Part shown: positions 11,720 to 20,688 of the stretch, piece after piece
How the letters are laid out: each line of letters begins with the position of its first letter
Position numbering within the stretch: position 1 is the first letter of the stretch
Assembly: GCA_014529385.2 (NCBI GenBank)
Contig: CM043963.1
Location: forward strand, 95,366,412-95,430,411
Origin: Adiantum capillus-veneris
Taxonomy: Eukaryota > Streptophyta > Polypodiopsida > Polypodiales > Pteridaceae
Direction: 5' to 3'
DNA length: 64,000 nucleotides
Notes under the pieces: generated by a model
What the model saw: the letters and a program-made list of their open reading frames with translations, nothing else
Told to the model about the DNA's origin: nothing
Databases searched by the model: none
Program-made: the position numbers and the translations under genes

Positions 11720-12840
11720 TGCCAACGACGATGATCCATACTCTCCTAGTTTTAGTTTTGTCGTCACTCTGGCCAACATGTCACCTGAGCAGATGGGCTC
11801 GTTTTTTTCTCAGTTCACACCAGAGTGATGGCGATTGCACAGCACCTTTGGGTAGCAGGTTCCTCTAGACCTACTATGGCCAACCCTATGCACGAGACTA
11901 GTGTGGTCCTTACATCGAGTGGTCCCACACCTCAGTCGAGTGTGCCCCCTATGCCTAGGACTCGTGTGCCCCCTACACCAACGGGTGGTTCATCCTCGAG
12001 ACGAGGTAGGCATCATTTTGGAGGTGGTGATTGTTGTGGTAGTGGTTCTACCAATGCATCCACACCACCAAGAGAGTGTCCACCACTCTCTTCAGTAGAT
12101 ATTTCAACGATTGGCACACCACTTACACCTTGGGGATCACACGAGCATGATCCTAGCAAGGTGTATAAGAGCAGGGATGAGGCTGTTATGGCGGATAGGG
12201 TCAAAAAGGCCATGCGACAAAGGATTTAGCAGCTCTGTACAATTTAGTTTGGTCACTCTGTGATGGAGGTTTGGGATAATCTCAAACTTAAAAGAAAGAA
12301 TTACATCGTCAAGGCCATTCATAGAGAGTACAGGCCGGCAGAGGGGTAGGATCCAGTCTTGAATCCCTGGATTTTGAGTGTGGCAAAGGCCACAATGTCA
12401 CACCATCGGTCAGAGGCAAGAGACAGGTACAATGCCGACGGTCCAAGGCCGGCATGGTTGGATGCATAGGAGTGGGCAGGGATTGCACAAGAGACACATG
12501 ACAATCCTGAGATATTTTCAGCAGCAGAGAGATGTAGCCAGAGCACATTTGGATTCTACTGGAGTGTCACATCTTGGGATTGGAGGCTACGATACGCTTC
12601 AACATGAGTTTGTAAGTATTATATTTATGCTTTAAATTATTGAAAATATATATGTTATTTGAAGTTTTATCTAATGATTAAACCATAATTTTGTAAGAAG
12701 TTGCCGTGAAGCGCCCTCCGACACTCCAAGAGGAGAAGTATGGGTACAAGCATGGACTTGTGGCCCTTTTGACCCAGCTGCTGTAGAAGGAGGGAGAGGA
12801 CGTCGTTTGGGAGGCATTACCATGAGGGTCTTCTTGATAC
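11720..12840 (+). pseudogene. Second CACTA gene (TNPA-like, proline/serine-rich), copy A
   Basis: Exon 1 near 11720 reads ANDDDPYSPSFSF (copy B has ANDDDTYSPSFSF at 57666 minus). The 11825-12229 frame is rich in P, S and T with a GGSSSRRGR basic patch and a STPPRECPPLS motif. Further exons give SVMEVWDNLKLKRKNYIVKAIHREYRP, RSEARDRYNADGPRPAWLDA and STFGFYWSVTSWDWRLRYA. The position downstream of TNP2 and the two-gene layout match the accessory DNA-binding gene of En/Spm elements. Stops are present in every exon. Identity as TNPA is inferred from position and partial resemblance to plant Ptta/En/Spm transposase domains. Confidence 0.55.
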
Positions 12841-12939
12841 AGTTTTACCCAGTCATCTTTATACAGTCTTCTTGGTACAATCTTTTTTGTAGTTGTGGTC
12901 TTCTTAATGGAGTTTCACTTGGTGATTGTTTGCATATGT

Positions 12940-13230
12940 ACAGTTTGTAGTGCTTATGTTTATGGTTTATGGTTATGTTTATGGTATAGCACAGATGTTA
13001 TGGTTAAGTTTTGGCAGTCAAGTTAAGGTTATGGTTTTGCTATGATGGTATGGCAATCATGTGATGGTTATGGTCATGGTTATGGTTGTGCAAGGATGGT
13101 ATGGTTGTTATGGTTATGGTATGATAAGCAAGTTATGGTAATGGTTATGGTATGGCAAACGGGTTATGTTTATGGTTTGCAGTTTTCAACTCATGTTTTA
13201 ATTATGGTTATAAAATCTTTATGCCCATGA
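12940..13230 (+). repeat. ATGGTT-type simple-sequence array
   Basis: Long imperfect runs of ATGGTT/ATGGTA/TTATGG. The same array in reverse complement (ACCATA/ACCATAACC) lies at about 56060-56470 in CACTA copy B, so it belongs to the 3' subterminal region of the family. Non-coding. Confidence 0.75.
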
Positions 13231-13260
13231 TCGTGCTTTTGATTTTGTGGTTATGTTATT

Positions 13261-13690
13261 CTTACAATTTTTCTAATTGCCATACGCTCGCTCTTTAGCG
13301 TCAACTTGTAGGTGGAGTGCGGTTGCTTGTGCACTCTTCCTTTGGGCAGAGAGGGATGTTTTCTTTTGTTGCAGTACATGCAGCATCAATTCCCAGTCCT
13401 CTTTTCCCAAAAAAATTTGCAAGTTTGGTCATTGGTACAGAGTACGATACAGGCGTCATTAGAAACTTTGGAAAAAGCATCGGAATATCCTTTTCAATTA
13501 CCAGTGCTTATTTCATAGTTGATTTTGATGCTTATTTCATAGTTGATTCTGACACAAAGTATACTGATGCTTATACCGACGACACAAAACCAGCGTCTCT
13601 TTCAAGGTCTATTTCATCGCTTTTTTGTTTTAAAACTAACTTTACCTCATCACAGTAATTGCGCCGGTTTATGTGCGACGTGTAGTAGTG
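13261..13690 (+). repeat. 3' terminal and subterminal region of CACTA copy A
   Basis: AT-rich sequence with repeats such as TGCTTATTTCATAGTTGATT and ends in the GTAGTG terminus. The block GTTGCAGTACATGCAGCATCA is shared, inverted, with copy B near 55880. No coding region. Confidence 0.7.
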
Positions 13691-13693
13691 TCT

Positions 13694-14052
13694 CTACCTT
13701 GTTAATTGGAGCACTACTAGTGAAAGGTACATCAATAGGCTTTTGAGTTTTCACAGATTCTAAGGGAATGTTCTCAAATGTGACTTTTCCATGCTCGACC
13801 TCTTTGATAAAAAAAAATTGCATCTTCAACTCGTTGAAGGTAACGGACGAACCTTTGTAGGATTTTAGGTTCCAAAGACAATATTCCATCTCTCCATCTA
13901 CACCATAACCAAGGAAAATGCACTTGTAAGACTTTGGGTCTAGCTTTTTTCGAAGCTCCTTGGGCACATGTGCATATGCCTCGCATCCAAAGACATGCAA
14001 ATGATCATAATGTGGTTTATTCTCTAGATCACAGCTCCTCTAGACTCTAGTA
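13694..14052 (-). pseudogene. Copia integrase C-terminal/SH3-like fragment (old Copia, piece 2)
   Basis: The minus strand reads KPHYDHLHVFGCEAYAHVPK, then KLDPKSYKCIFLGYG, the conserved SH3-like region at the end of Copia integrase. It stops at the right terminus of CACTA copy A (13690). Its upstream partner, ending in INRSPSMPL, is at 52698-52750; its downstream partner is the RT fragment at 1121-757. The residues TRV.RSCDLENKP before KPHYDHL correspond to the usual KTPEEVWSGKKP segment, so this piece begins right beside the left TIR of the composite element. Confidence 0.85.
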
Positions 14053-14220
14053 GGGTGAAAGCATGTATAGGTGGATCGCTTTTGCCACTATATAGTATAT
14101 GGTTTTTGGGGTTGAGAAAATGGGTGGTGGAAAAAAGGGTTAAAATTTGACGTGTACTAAGTGAAAGCGCTTACTCATTAATGATCACCTCAAGGTACGT
14201 TCAAGCACTTAATGAAAATA
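14053..14220 (+). repeat. Left terminal inverted repeat of the composite element
   Basis: Starts GGGTGAAAGCATGTATAG at 14053. The first 22 bases match the reverse complement of 52697-52676 exactly. Weaker matches follow: CGCTTTTGCC against TTGCTTTTTTGCG, AAAATGGGTGG against AAAAGTGGGTG, and CTCAAGGTACGTTCAA against CCTAAGGTACGTCAA. Confidence 0.8.
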
Positions 14221-14970
14221 TTCTCTCGAGTCTCGTCCCTCCCACTCTGTCTCGCTCGTTCCTCCCCCCTCTCTCTGTCTCGCCAGCGCCATTCAGGTTT
14301 CTGATTCCCTCTTTCCTCCCTCCTTTGCGTTTCTCTGCTAGCCGAAGCTACAAGCAGCAACATCACAACAACAGCAAGCAAATTCAGGAGGAGTACTTTT
14401 TGCTGGGCTGGTCATCAAATTCAATAAAAATCCCCTGCAGAGCAGCAACAAGTATGTGTCATCATGTAGCTTGAAGCATTCTATCTCGAATGTTGGTTGA
14501 ATTTGAATGTGGTTGGTTTTCCTAGGTAGCATTTCCAGGTAGCATTGATCCATGTTTTAACATGCTTCATGCAGATCTAGAAGCGTTGTATGCTTGTCTC
14601 TGAATGTGTGATAAGATAACCAAAGGGGGCTTGGCCTAGTGGTTAAAGTGAATGGGTGGGTACGTAAGGACCCAAGTTCAACCCCTGGCAATATGGTCTT
14701 CCCTTTGTTGGGTGGCAAGATAATCATGGATTGTAACTATTAATGATGCATGTGTAAGTTTAGAATTTATTCTGGAATGTATATGCATTGTGCACATCTA
14801 ATTGATCACCCTTGTGAATGCTTTATAAAAATGCATCATGCAGCTTGAAGCATGAATACAGATTTTATCAACTGTGTGTGCATGCTTATACGAATGCATC
14901 ATGCAGGTTCAAGCATGAATGCATTTAACTATTGATCTTGTATCTATGTGGCATTTGTGATTTTTTCAGG
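14220..14970 (+). other. Leader and first intron of the RING-like gene
   Basis: A pyrimidine-rich stretch (14223-14340, many CTCTC and CTCCC) follows the TIR and probably marks the transcription start and 5' UTR. A likely donor (CAAGTATGTG near 14449) and the acceptor TTTTTTCAG ending at 14969 bound an intron. The intron holds a tRNA-related SINE-like insertion at 14625 and repeats of GCATCATGCAG with CTTGAAGCATGAAT. No coding region seen. Confidence 0.45.
14625..14760 (+). mobile_element. tRNA-derived SINE-like element
   Basis: GGGGGCTTGGCCTAGTGGTTA carries a polymerase III A box (TGGCCTAGTGG, 14632-14642). A B box (AGTTCAACCCC, 14675-14685) follows 32 bases later, the usual internal-promoter spacing. 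It does not fold as a complete tRNA, which favours a SINE head over a tRNA gene. The 3' end is not defined; no A tail or target duplication was identified. Confidence 0.55.
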
Positions 14971-15239
14971 ATGAAGAACCAGGCTACAAAAGGACCTTCA
15001 GACTCTGACAAGGGTACACCTAGGAAGGGAAAGAGCTCTACGCAGGAGTCGCCTATCAAAACAGGTTAGATGCATCATGCATGCATTTCTAAAATTGGTT
15101 TTATGTCTTGTAAAATTTCTGAATTTTTTGCACATGCATGCTACAAAGAGAACTTCCGAGTCCCCCAAGGGTACACCTAAGAAGCAAAATGTTCAGCAGG
15201 TTAGATGCAGGTATTTCCCCCATGGATTCAATTAAAGTG

Positions 15240-16490
15240 TTGCTTTATTAGGAAAGTAGTGTGCACACCACTAGTAAATATCAAGTGGGTGAACCCCACT
15301 TTTTATGGGTACAGCACCACTGATAGGCTGTGTTGAAGTGGTGCACCTGCAACACCCTTTAAAGTTGGGCAGAAACCATGGTTGCATCACTACATAGTTA
15401 TGCTGATATGGTGCACCATCTCTTAAAAGTGATACTGGACCACTTTAAAGTGCTGGGCAGCACTAAAAAGAGGTAAGGTTCTAGTAAAAACTGGTGATAC
15501 AATGGGTGCATCACTTTCCAGTGGAAAACCCTAACTATTTTGTGGTGAAGCATCACTTTTAAGCGAAGTATCACGATGGTGCACCACTTTTCAATGGTTT
15601 TACACACTTTTAAGGTACCGAATAACGTTCTAGTTAAGAAGCACCACTTTCTAATGGTAAACACAACTATAAAGTGGTGCTTCTTAACTAGAACAATATT
15701 CGGTACCTTAAAAGTGTGTAAAACCACTGAAAAGTGGTGCTTTTTAACCTGAACGTTATTTGGTTTAAAGTGGTAAACACCAATAAAGTGGTGCTCACCA
15801 CTTTTTGTGGTTCAAATCACATTTAAGTGGTGTTTATAGTGGTGAAGACCACTATAAAGTGGTGAACATCACTATACAGTGGTGCTTCTTAACTAGAACG
15901 TTATTCGGTACCTTAAAAGTGTGTAGGACCACTGAAAAGTGGTGCTTCTTAACCTGAACGTTATTTGCTATAAAGTGGTGGTCACCACTTTTTGTGGTTC
16001 AAATCACATTTAAGTGGTGGTGCGTGATGGTCAACCACTTTCAGTGTTGTAGAAACACTTTTTAGTGATGCTTTACAAAAGTGCAATAATCGTTAGTTCT
16101 GCATCTTTGCTAAAAGTGGTGGTTAAGTGCTTTTAAGTGATGAAGCTTTACAAGGAGATACCACATTCTATTGGTGTAGCACCACTTTTTAGGAGTGTAG
16201 CACCAGTTTTAAGTTGTGTACAACAATTCACATCGGTGTAGCACAACTGAACAGTGGTTCAGCCCACTTTTATGTGCTGGAGCACCACTTTAAAGTGGTG
16301 AAGAAACACCAAAAGGGGATATAACACTAGAAAATAGTGGTGTAGCAGGACTTTTTAGTGTTACCTAACCAGTTTTAAGTGGTTGAGAACCATTTAGTGG
16401 TACACCACCACTTAAAAATTTTGCAGTACCACTGAGAATGGTGCACAAATCATTTCAACCACTTCTTATTGTTGATAAAACAAGTTTAAT
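15240..16490. repeat. AAGTGGTG/CACCACTT array in intron 2 of the RING-like gene
   Basis: The motif AAGTGGTG or its complement appears every 20-40 bases on both strands, often back to back around GCACC or CACC so that hairpins form. The same motif fills 17560-17700, 37255-37500, 48030-48560 and 49100-51330, always next to genes of the composite element and not in the LTR or CACTA elements. Confidence 0.85.
15581..15740. repeat. 73-bp near-perfect inverted repeat (hairpin)
   Basis: Arm 15581-15653 and arm 15668-15740 are reverse complements with few mismatches, separated by 14 bases. Both arms end in GCACCACTT and contain TTTAAGGTACCGAATA and TCTAGTTAAGAAG. A third, direct copy of part of the arm recurs at about 15885-15945. 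It could be a small hairpin transposon or a foldback of the surrounding array. Confidence 0.8.
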
Positions 16491-17523
16491 TATGGCTCAT
16501 TACATATAACATGCATTCTTATATGTTTTTACAGGGAGGTGGACAGTACCACGAGTGTCCTTACCCACTCAAAAACAAATTTGCTTCACCAAGGAAGATT
16601 TTCATACCGAATATGGTCTATGCTTGGTTGGCTAGGATCCGAAGCTCCTATGTGATGATGATTTCTTAGATGAGGAGTGGCTTAGTGTATGGATTTACAA
16701 GCGCCACCAAAAGGAGAAGATGCATTTAAAGGGGCTGAGGCCTAAAATGTATGAAGAATGTCTCCTGCTATACCACAAAGTTTATCAGGGAGCTCCCCCA
16801 AACAACGAGGTAGGCGTGCATTTTGCACATGGATTTACTTGGTAGAAGTGCAAGGCCGCTGAAGATTCTGAAGGTTTAGTTGCATGGGCTGTGTATGCTG
16901 AAGGTGTTATCAAAATGTTACGCCAACAGAAAACTTTAAATAGGAAATTGGAGAAATGGAGGTCCACAAACGGTCCATGTCTTGGAAGCGAGTGGAAATT
17001 TAATGCAAAAAATATGCCTAATTACACTGACAGTACTGGCACAGGCTTTGACTGGCAGACATACTTAGGTGGACATCAATTTTCAGGGCAGGCTAAGGAG
17101 GAATTTCTAAAGAAGCGGGCCTTTGGCTCGATGGGAACATTTGGAATGTCAAATGTTTCCTCGACTACATTTTCTGCGTCAACGGCTGATGTAGCAGCTA
17201 TTTCTAACATGAAGGCTAATGCTGCTGAAAAGTTAAAAGAGAAGCAGCAATGTCTCGAATCAATAAAAATTTCTTTAGATCAATCAAAGACAAAGAGAGA
17301 TGAGCAGGTTGGTTTGATGCAAGGCGCCGCCAAGATCGTAGAGAGACTGAACAAGGATATGGAGGAACTCAAGTTGCATAAGGTTGGGCTTGTACCAAAC
17401 GAGGAAGCAATGGCAAAGCTTGAGACCTTGATTCAAATCAGAAAGGAGGCTCTCAAAGACATGGGACTTGATATTGAAGTGCACAATCTCGATAACCTAG
17501 GTGAAGAGGCAGCACAGTTACAG

Positions 17524-17744
17524 GTATGTAAGCTTGATTGATTCACCTAGTAGTAGTTGATATTACTTAAAAGTGGTTAAACTCTAATTAGGAAAAAATG
17601 GTTAGAGACCATTTTATATGGTAAAAGACCAATGTGTTTATATAACACTCTTAAGTGGTACCACATAAAGTGATGAAGACTCTTGAAAGTAATGCACAAA
17701 CACTTCTACTGTTCTATAAAGTACGCAGTGCTATTTTTTTACAG
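17524..17744 (+). other. Intron 3 of the RING-like gene
   Basis: Bounded by CAG|GTATGT at 17523/17524 and TTTTTTTACAG ending at 17744. It contains several degenerate AAGTGGT motifs and no coding potential. Confidence 0.65.
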
Positions 17745-18857
17745 GGTCAGCATGACACTTTGTTATGGGAAGTAGAAGTGGCGACAGGGCATCTTTGATT
17801 TGTGGAAACGATTATTAATTTGTTCAAGTCAAGAATGCCTATCCTTCCTGTCAGGCCGCCTATTCATTTGGGATCGGACAATAGCTGTGTGCAGTTAGGT
17901 GATTGTGTTGCTTGTGGGATGTCTATCATGCAGACTGTTGTTACCGGTGTCTACATGCTCCGGTGTCAACATCCGTATCACCCACTTTGTTTTGTAATTA
18001 CTTGTAAGTCTGCCGGCTAGTGTCTATTTCATGCATGTGAGGAACCTTTAAAAGATGCTTCGAAGTTGCTGGCACCTGGAGAGGCAAACATGGATGAGCA
18101 TGTTGGTACAGGTAATCGATGTTTTTATACCTTATGATATGAAGCTAATTGTAGATTCATTTCTTGACCATTTTGTTTCTTTTCTCCATGTAATTGCAGA
18201 GAAAGATCCAATGGAAGGCATCTTTGGATCTCCTGTTGATGGAATTGGTAATGTTCTGTGGAACATTCTTCTCTTTGAATGTTCACATAACTTAATATTG
18301 AGTATTATTACATTGTCTTTTATGTAGCACACTCCCAAGTTGGCTCATCACGTAAGCCCAATATTGATAGCATGTGTGGTGGGTGCGGGGATAAGAATGC
18401 ATCCCAGAAACAAGCAGGTGAAGACACTCCGGACCAGCAAAAGGCAAAAAAAAGGGCTGAAAAAAGAGCAGATGTAGTGGGAGCTCAAGGTGACGCATTC
18501 AAGGAGTCAACCGAGGTGCCTCTGAAGCCAGAACCTGCAATGAACAAGGATGTAGAGGACACTGAAAAATCATCTGAGAAGCCACTTGAAAAGGATACAA
18601 CTGTGAACTTGTCTGATGAGGACTTAGAACTTCTTATTTTAGAGGTTTGTGCAGAGATTTTCGGGTGTAGGAAAAAGAGGAGCAACACTGAAGAGCGCGC
18701 CACACCAAAGAAAAAAGCTAAGGTTGCATCCGAGCCTCCAGAGCCTACTCCAGGAGGTAAAAAATCCAAGGAGCCTTCATCTGCTCGGAAAAAGACTAAC
18801 CTCCAAGCACCCAACCTTAAACCTCCCAAACCAAAGTCCCGCAAGAAACTTCTGTAG

Positions 18858-19106
18858 CCCCTATTAACCTCTTGTGCTTTGTAGCCTCTTTGTAATTTTG
18901 TCTTTGTACCCTCATTTTGATGATAATGAAACGGCGGCTTTATTTTCGTTCACTAGTTGTTTATTGCTCATTGATTGTCTATTTATTCTACTCACACTGT
19001 CATTGATTGTCTATTTATTGTACTCGTATTGTTCTTTCTGACATCATCATGAGCATCTTCAAGTAGAGCTTATTTTTTCTCTCCAATATCTCCTGCCAAG
19101 TGGACT
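18858..19106 (+). other. 3' flank of the RING-like gene up to element 1
   Basis: Sequence after the stop codon is T-rich (CTTTGTAATTTTGTCTTTG) and includes a direct repeat of TCATTGATTGTCTATTTATT, consistent with a 3' UTR. It is cut off by element 1 at 19107. The left inversion junction must lie here or just right of element 1. Confidence 0.4.
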
Positions 19107-19111
19107 GTTGC
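19107..19111. repeat. Target-site duplication GTTGC of element 1 (left copy)
   Basis: Repeated exactly at 28111-28115 after the second LTR. This fixes the LTR end as ...GCGCACA in the right copy; the left copy has GCGCATA, a single change. Confidence 0.85.
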
Positions 19112-19407
19112 TGTTAACCCTCACGGCACACGGACACCCTATGATCTATAAACGTTGTATTATTTAGAGTCAGGTACCGGGCTTGTCGGACCAATAGGAA
19201 AAGGGTAAGAGTGATCGCCGATGAGAGGCGCACTCTAATTGGGACATTCAAGGGATTAGTTGGCTAAGCATGGGCGCCCAAGTGTGAATGGGGTGAGCTC
19301 ATATAAAAGCCAACTAAACCTAAAATTCACTCATTCTCTCATTTGTGCAATAGAAGAGTGCTCTTGCTCCATCTCCATCTCCATCTTCTTCTTCTTCACC
19401 TCCTTGT

Positions 19408-19450
<43 letters not shown>

Positions 19451-19701
19451 GGAGAGTGTGTGCGCGATCGAGCATTACGAAGGCACGACGGCGGCGAAGC
19501 GGTTGAGCGCGGCACGACTGCAGCTTCTTCTTCATCGCGGCGAGGAATCCACCACGAAGGCGAACGTAGAGCGGTGAGTGACACACCCTTTGCTCTCTTG
19601 AGCTTGCTAGTTTAGGCTTGTTGTGTGCTTGGAGCCATTTGTGGCTCGCACACGGTGTATTGGCAAGTCCCTTGCTTCGACAGTGCAGCAAGGAGCGCAT
19701 A
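19112..19701 (+). repeat. 5' LTR of element 1
   Basis: A 590-bp LTR starting TGTTAACCC. A TATA box (TATAAAA) lies at 19302-19308 (27701-27707 in the other LTR), then a GT run passing directly into a GA run (about 19404-19450) downstream of the expected transcription start. Confidence 0.9.
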
Positions 19702-19705
19702 TTTT

Positions 19706-19723
19706 TGGCGCCGCTGCCGGGGA
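19706..19723 (+). promoter_or_regulatory. Primer-binding site of element 1
   Basis: TGGCGCCGCTGCCGGGGA, four bases after the LTR. The same string occurs on the minus strand at 40810-40793 after the 5' LTR of element 2, so both elements use the same primer. Confidence 0.9.
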
Positions 19724-20688
19724 AATGCCCTACACTAAGCTCGGTTAAGCACTTTACGCTTTCTTGTGGTGCAATTTCTATCATAGGAAAGGCAGGGAAT
19801 GAGTGTGTGTAGTTGTGTGGAGATTTCTGTTTTTTGCGTTTTCTGCGTTTTCTGGTTTGCACTGCACAGCTAGCATTTCTTGCGTTTCTGCGTTTTCTGC
19901 ATTTTCTGGTTTGCACTGCACAGTTCTGTCAAGTTTCAATTTTTTGCATTTTCTGTGTTTTTTGGTTTGTGCACAGTTAGACGCACAGTTAGTTAATTAA
20001 GTAGGCTAGTAATCAGGCGAGACAGAAAGTAGGTAGGTGAGGTCAACGCGCACCAAAACGCGTACCAAAAAAAAAAAATCGAAAAAAAAAAAAACCGAAA
20101 AATAAAAACGTGAGCGAGGGGGAGGTTAGATTTTCGGAAATAAAAAACGTGAGTTATAAAAACGGACAACCGAAAAATAAAAACGTGAGCGAGGGGGAGG
20201 TTAGATTTTCGGAAATAAAAAACGTGAGTTATAAAAACGGACGGGTTGGTTTGTATAAAAGTTAGATCGGGATCGGGATCATTTCCCCAAGCCCAAGCCC
20301 AAGCCCAGGCCTCAATCTTATGATATATAATAGACTCACTCTTATATATATACCCTACCCCCTCAAGAGGGAATGAGAGCATATGGGACAAGTCCTTTAC
20401 TCTCCTCCCTTCTCTTCCCACTTGCACCCTTAGACTTGCTATTTGGAGCCTAGTTCCCCAGCTAGGAAAAGACTGTTTCGGGCTTTTCTGGAGCAAAATA
20501 GAACCAAACGGTGGGCTGTAAAGCACAGCGCGTCCCTCCTAGCAATACGCTCGTTTCGAGCTATCACACGGCCCATTCCACGACACGCTCTAAAAAATCT
20601 AGCAAAAAAAACAAACAAAAAACGCGCAAAAAACTAGTCACAAGGCCTCCTAGAGCATCTTTTTGACACCTTAGGGTATCAAAAGCAC
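19724..20688 (+). other. Leader of element 1
   Basis: Untranslated leader with three imperfect copies of a phrase TTTTGCGTTTTCTGxxTTTTCTGGTTTGCACTGCACAG-like (19825-19970, abbreviated), an exact 75-bp tandem repeat (20095-20169 and 20170-20243, beginning CCGAAAAATAAAAACGTGAG), and a short AAGCCC run near 20288. Splicing or packaging signals may be here; none is recognisable. Confidence 0.6.

Larger units (their letters stand above)
1125..13690 (+). mobile_element. CACTA (En/Spm, CMC) transposon, copy A, 12.6 kb
   Basis: Both termini begin CACTAC on the inward-reading strand. The left end is CACTACAAGAGGTCAC and the reverse complement of the right end is CACTACTACACGTCGC. A 3-bp target duplication TCT flanks it exactly (1122-1124 and 13691-13693), which is the length this superfamily makes. 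Inside, in order, are AT-rich subterminal sequence, a 184-bp tandem array, a transposase-associated zinc domain, a 3-kb secondary insertion, the TNP2 transposase with DUF4218 and DUF4216 regions, and a second proline-rich gene. All genes carry stops or frameshifts. It sits inside an older Copia element whose integrase and reverse transcriptase lie on either side. Confidence 0.92.
14971..18857 (+). pseudogene. Coiled-coil/RING-like protein gene of the composite element
   Basis: Six exons fit splice signals: 14971-15064, about 15149-15199, 16535-17523, 17745-18111, 18200-18247, 18328-18857. The start is the ATG (MKNQATKGPSDSDKG) straight after an acceptor. Exons 1 and 2 share SxKGTPxK motifs. 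Exon 3 has a conserved-looking WLSVWIYKRHQKEKMHLKGLRPKMYEECL-type region (shown in part) and then a helical, charge-rich segment (residues from LRQQKTLNRKLEKW to about EEAAQLQ) likely to form a coiled coil. Exon 4 has CVACG...LRCQHPYHPLC...C, a RING-H2-like cysteine/histidine array. The C-terminus is a Lys/Pro-rich tail resembling nuclear localisation signals. Stops at 16843, 17796 and 18018 and a frameshift near 16640 break it. Function unknown; a DNA-binding or ubiquitin-linked accessory role is conceivable. Confidence 0.6.

Noticed and set aside
12940-13230. Coding potential in the ATGGTT array
   Set aside because: Open frames there are translations of simple repeats.
14625-14700. Functional tRNA gene
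   Set aside because: A and B boxes are present, but the acceptor and anticodon arms do not pair convincingly.
18485-18844. 119-codon minus-strand frame
   Set aside because: Antisense shadow of the Lys/Pro-rich last exon of the RING-like gene.
19320-19916. Minus-strand 198-codon frame in the element 1 LTR
   Set aside because: Low-complexity translation of GT/GA microsatellites and the leader; no domain, and it overlaps the LTR promoter.
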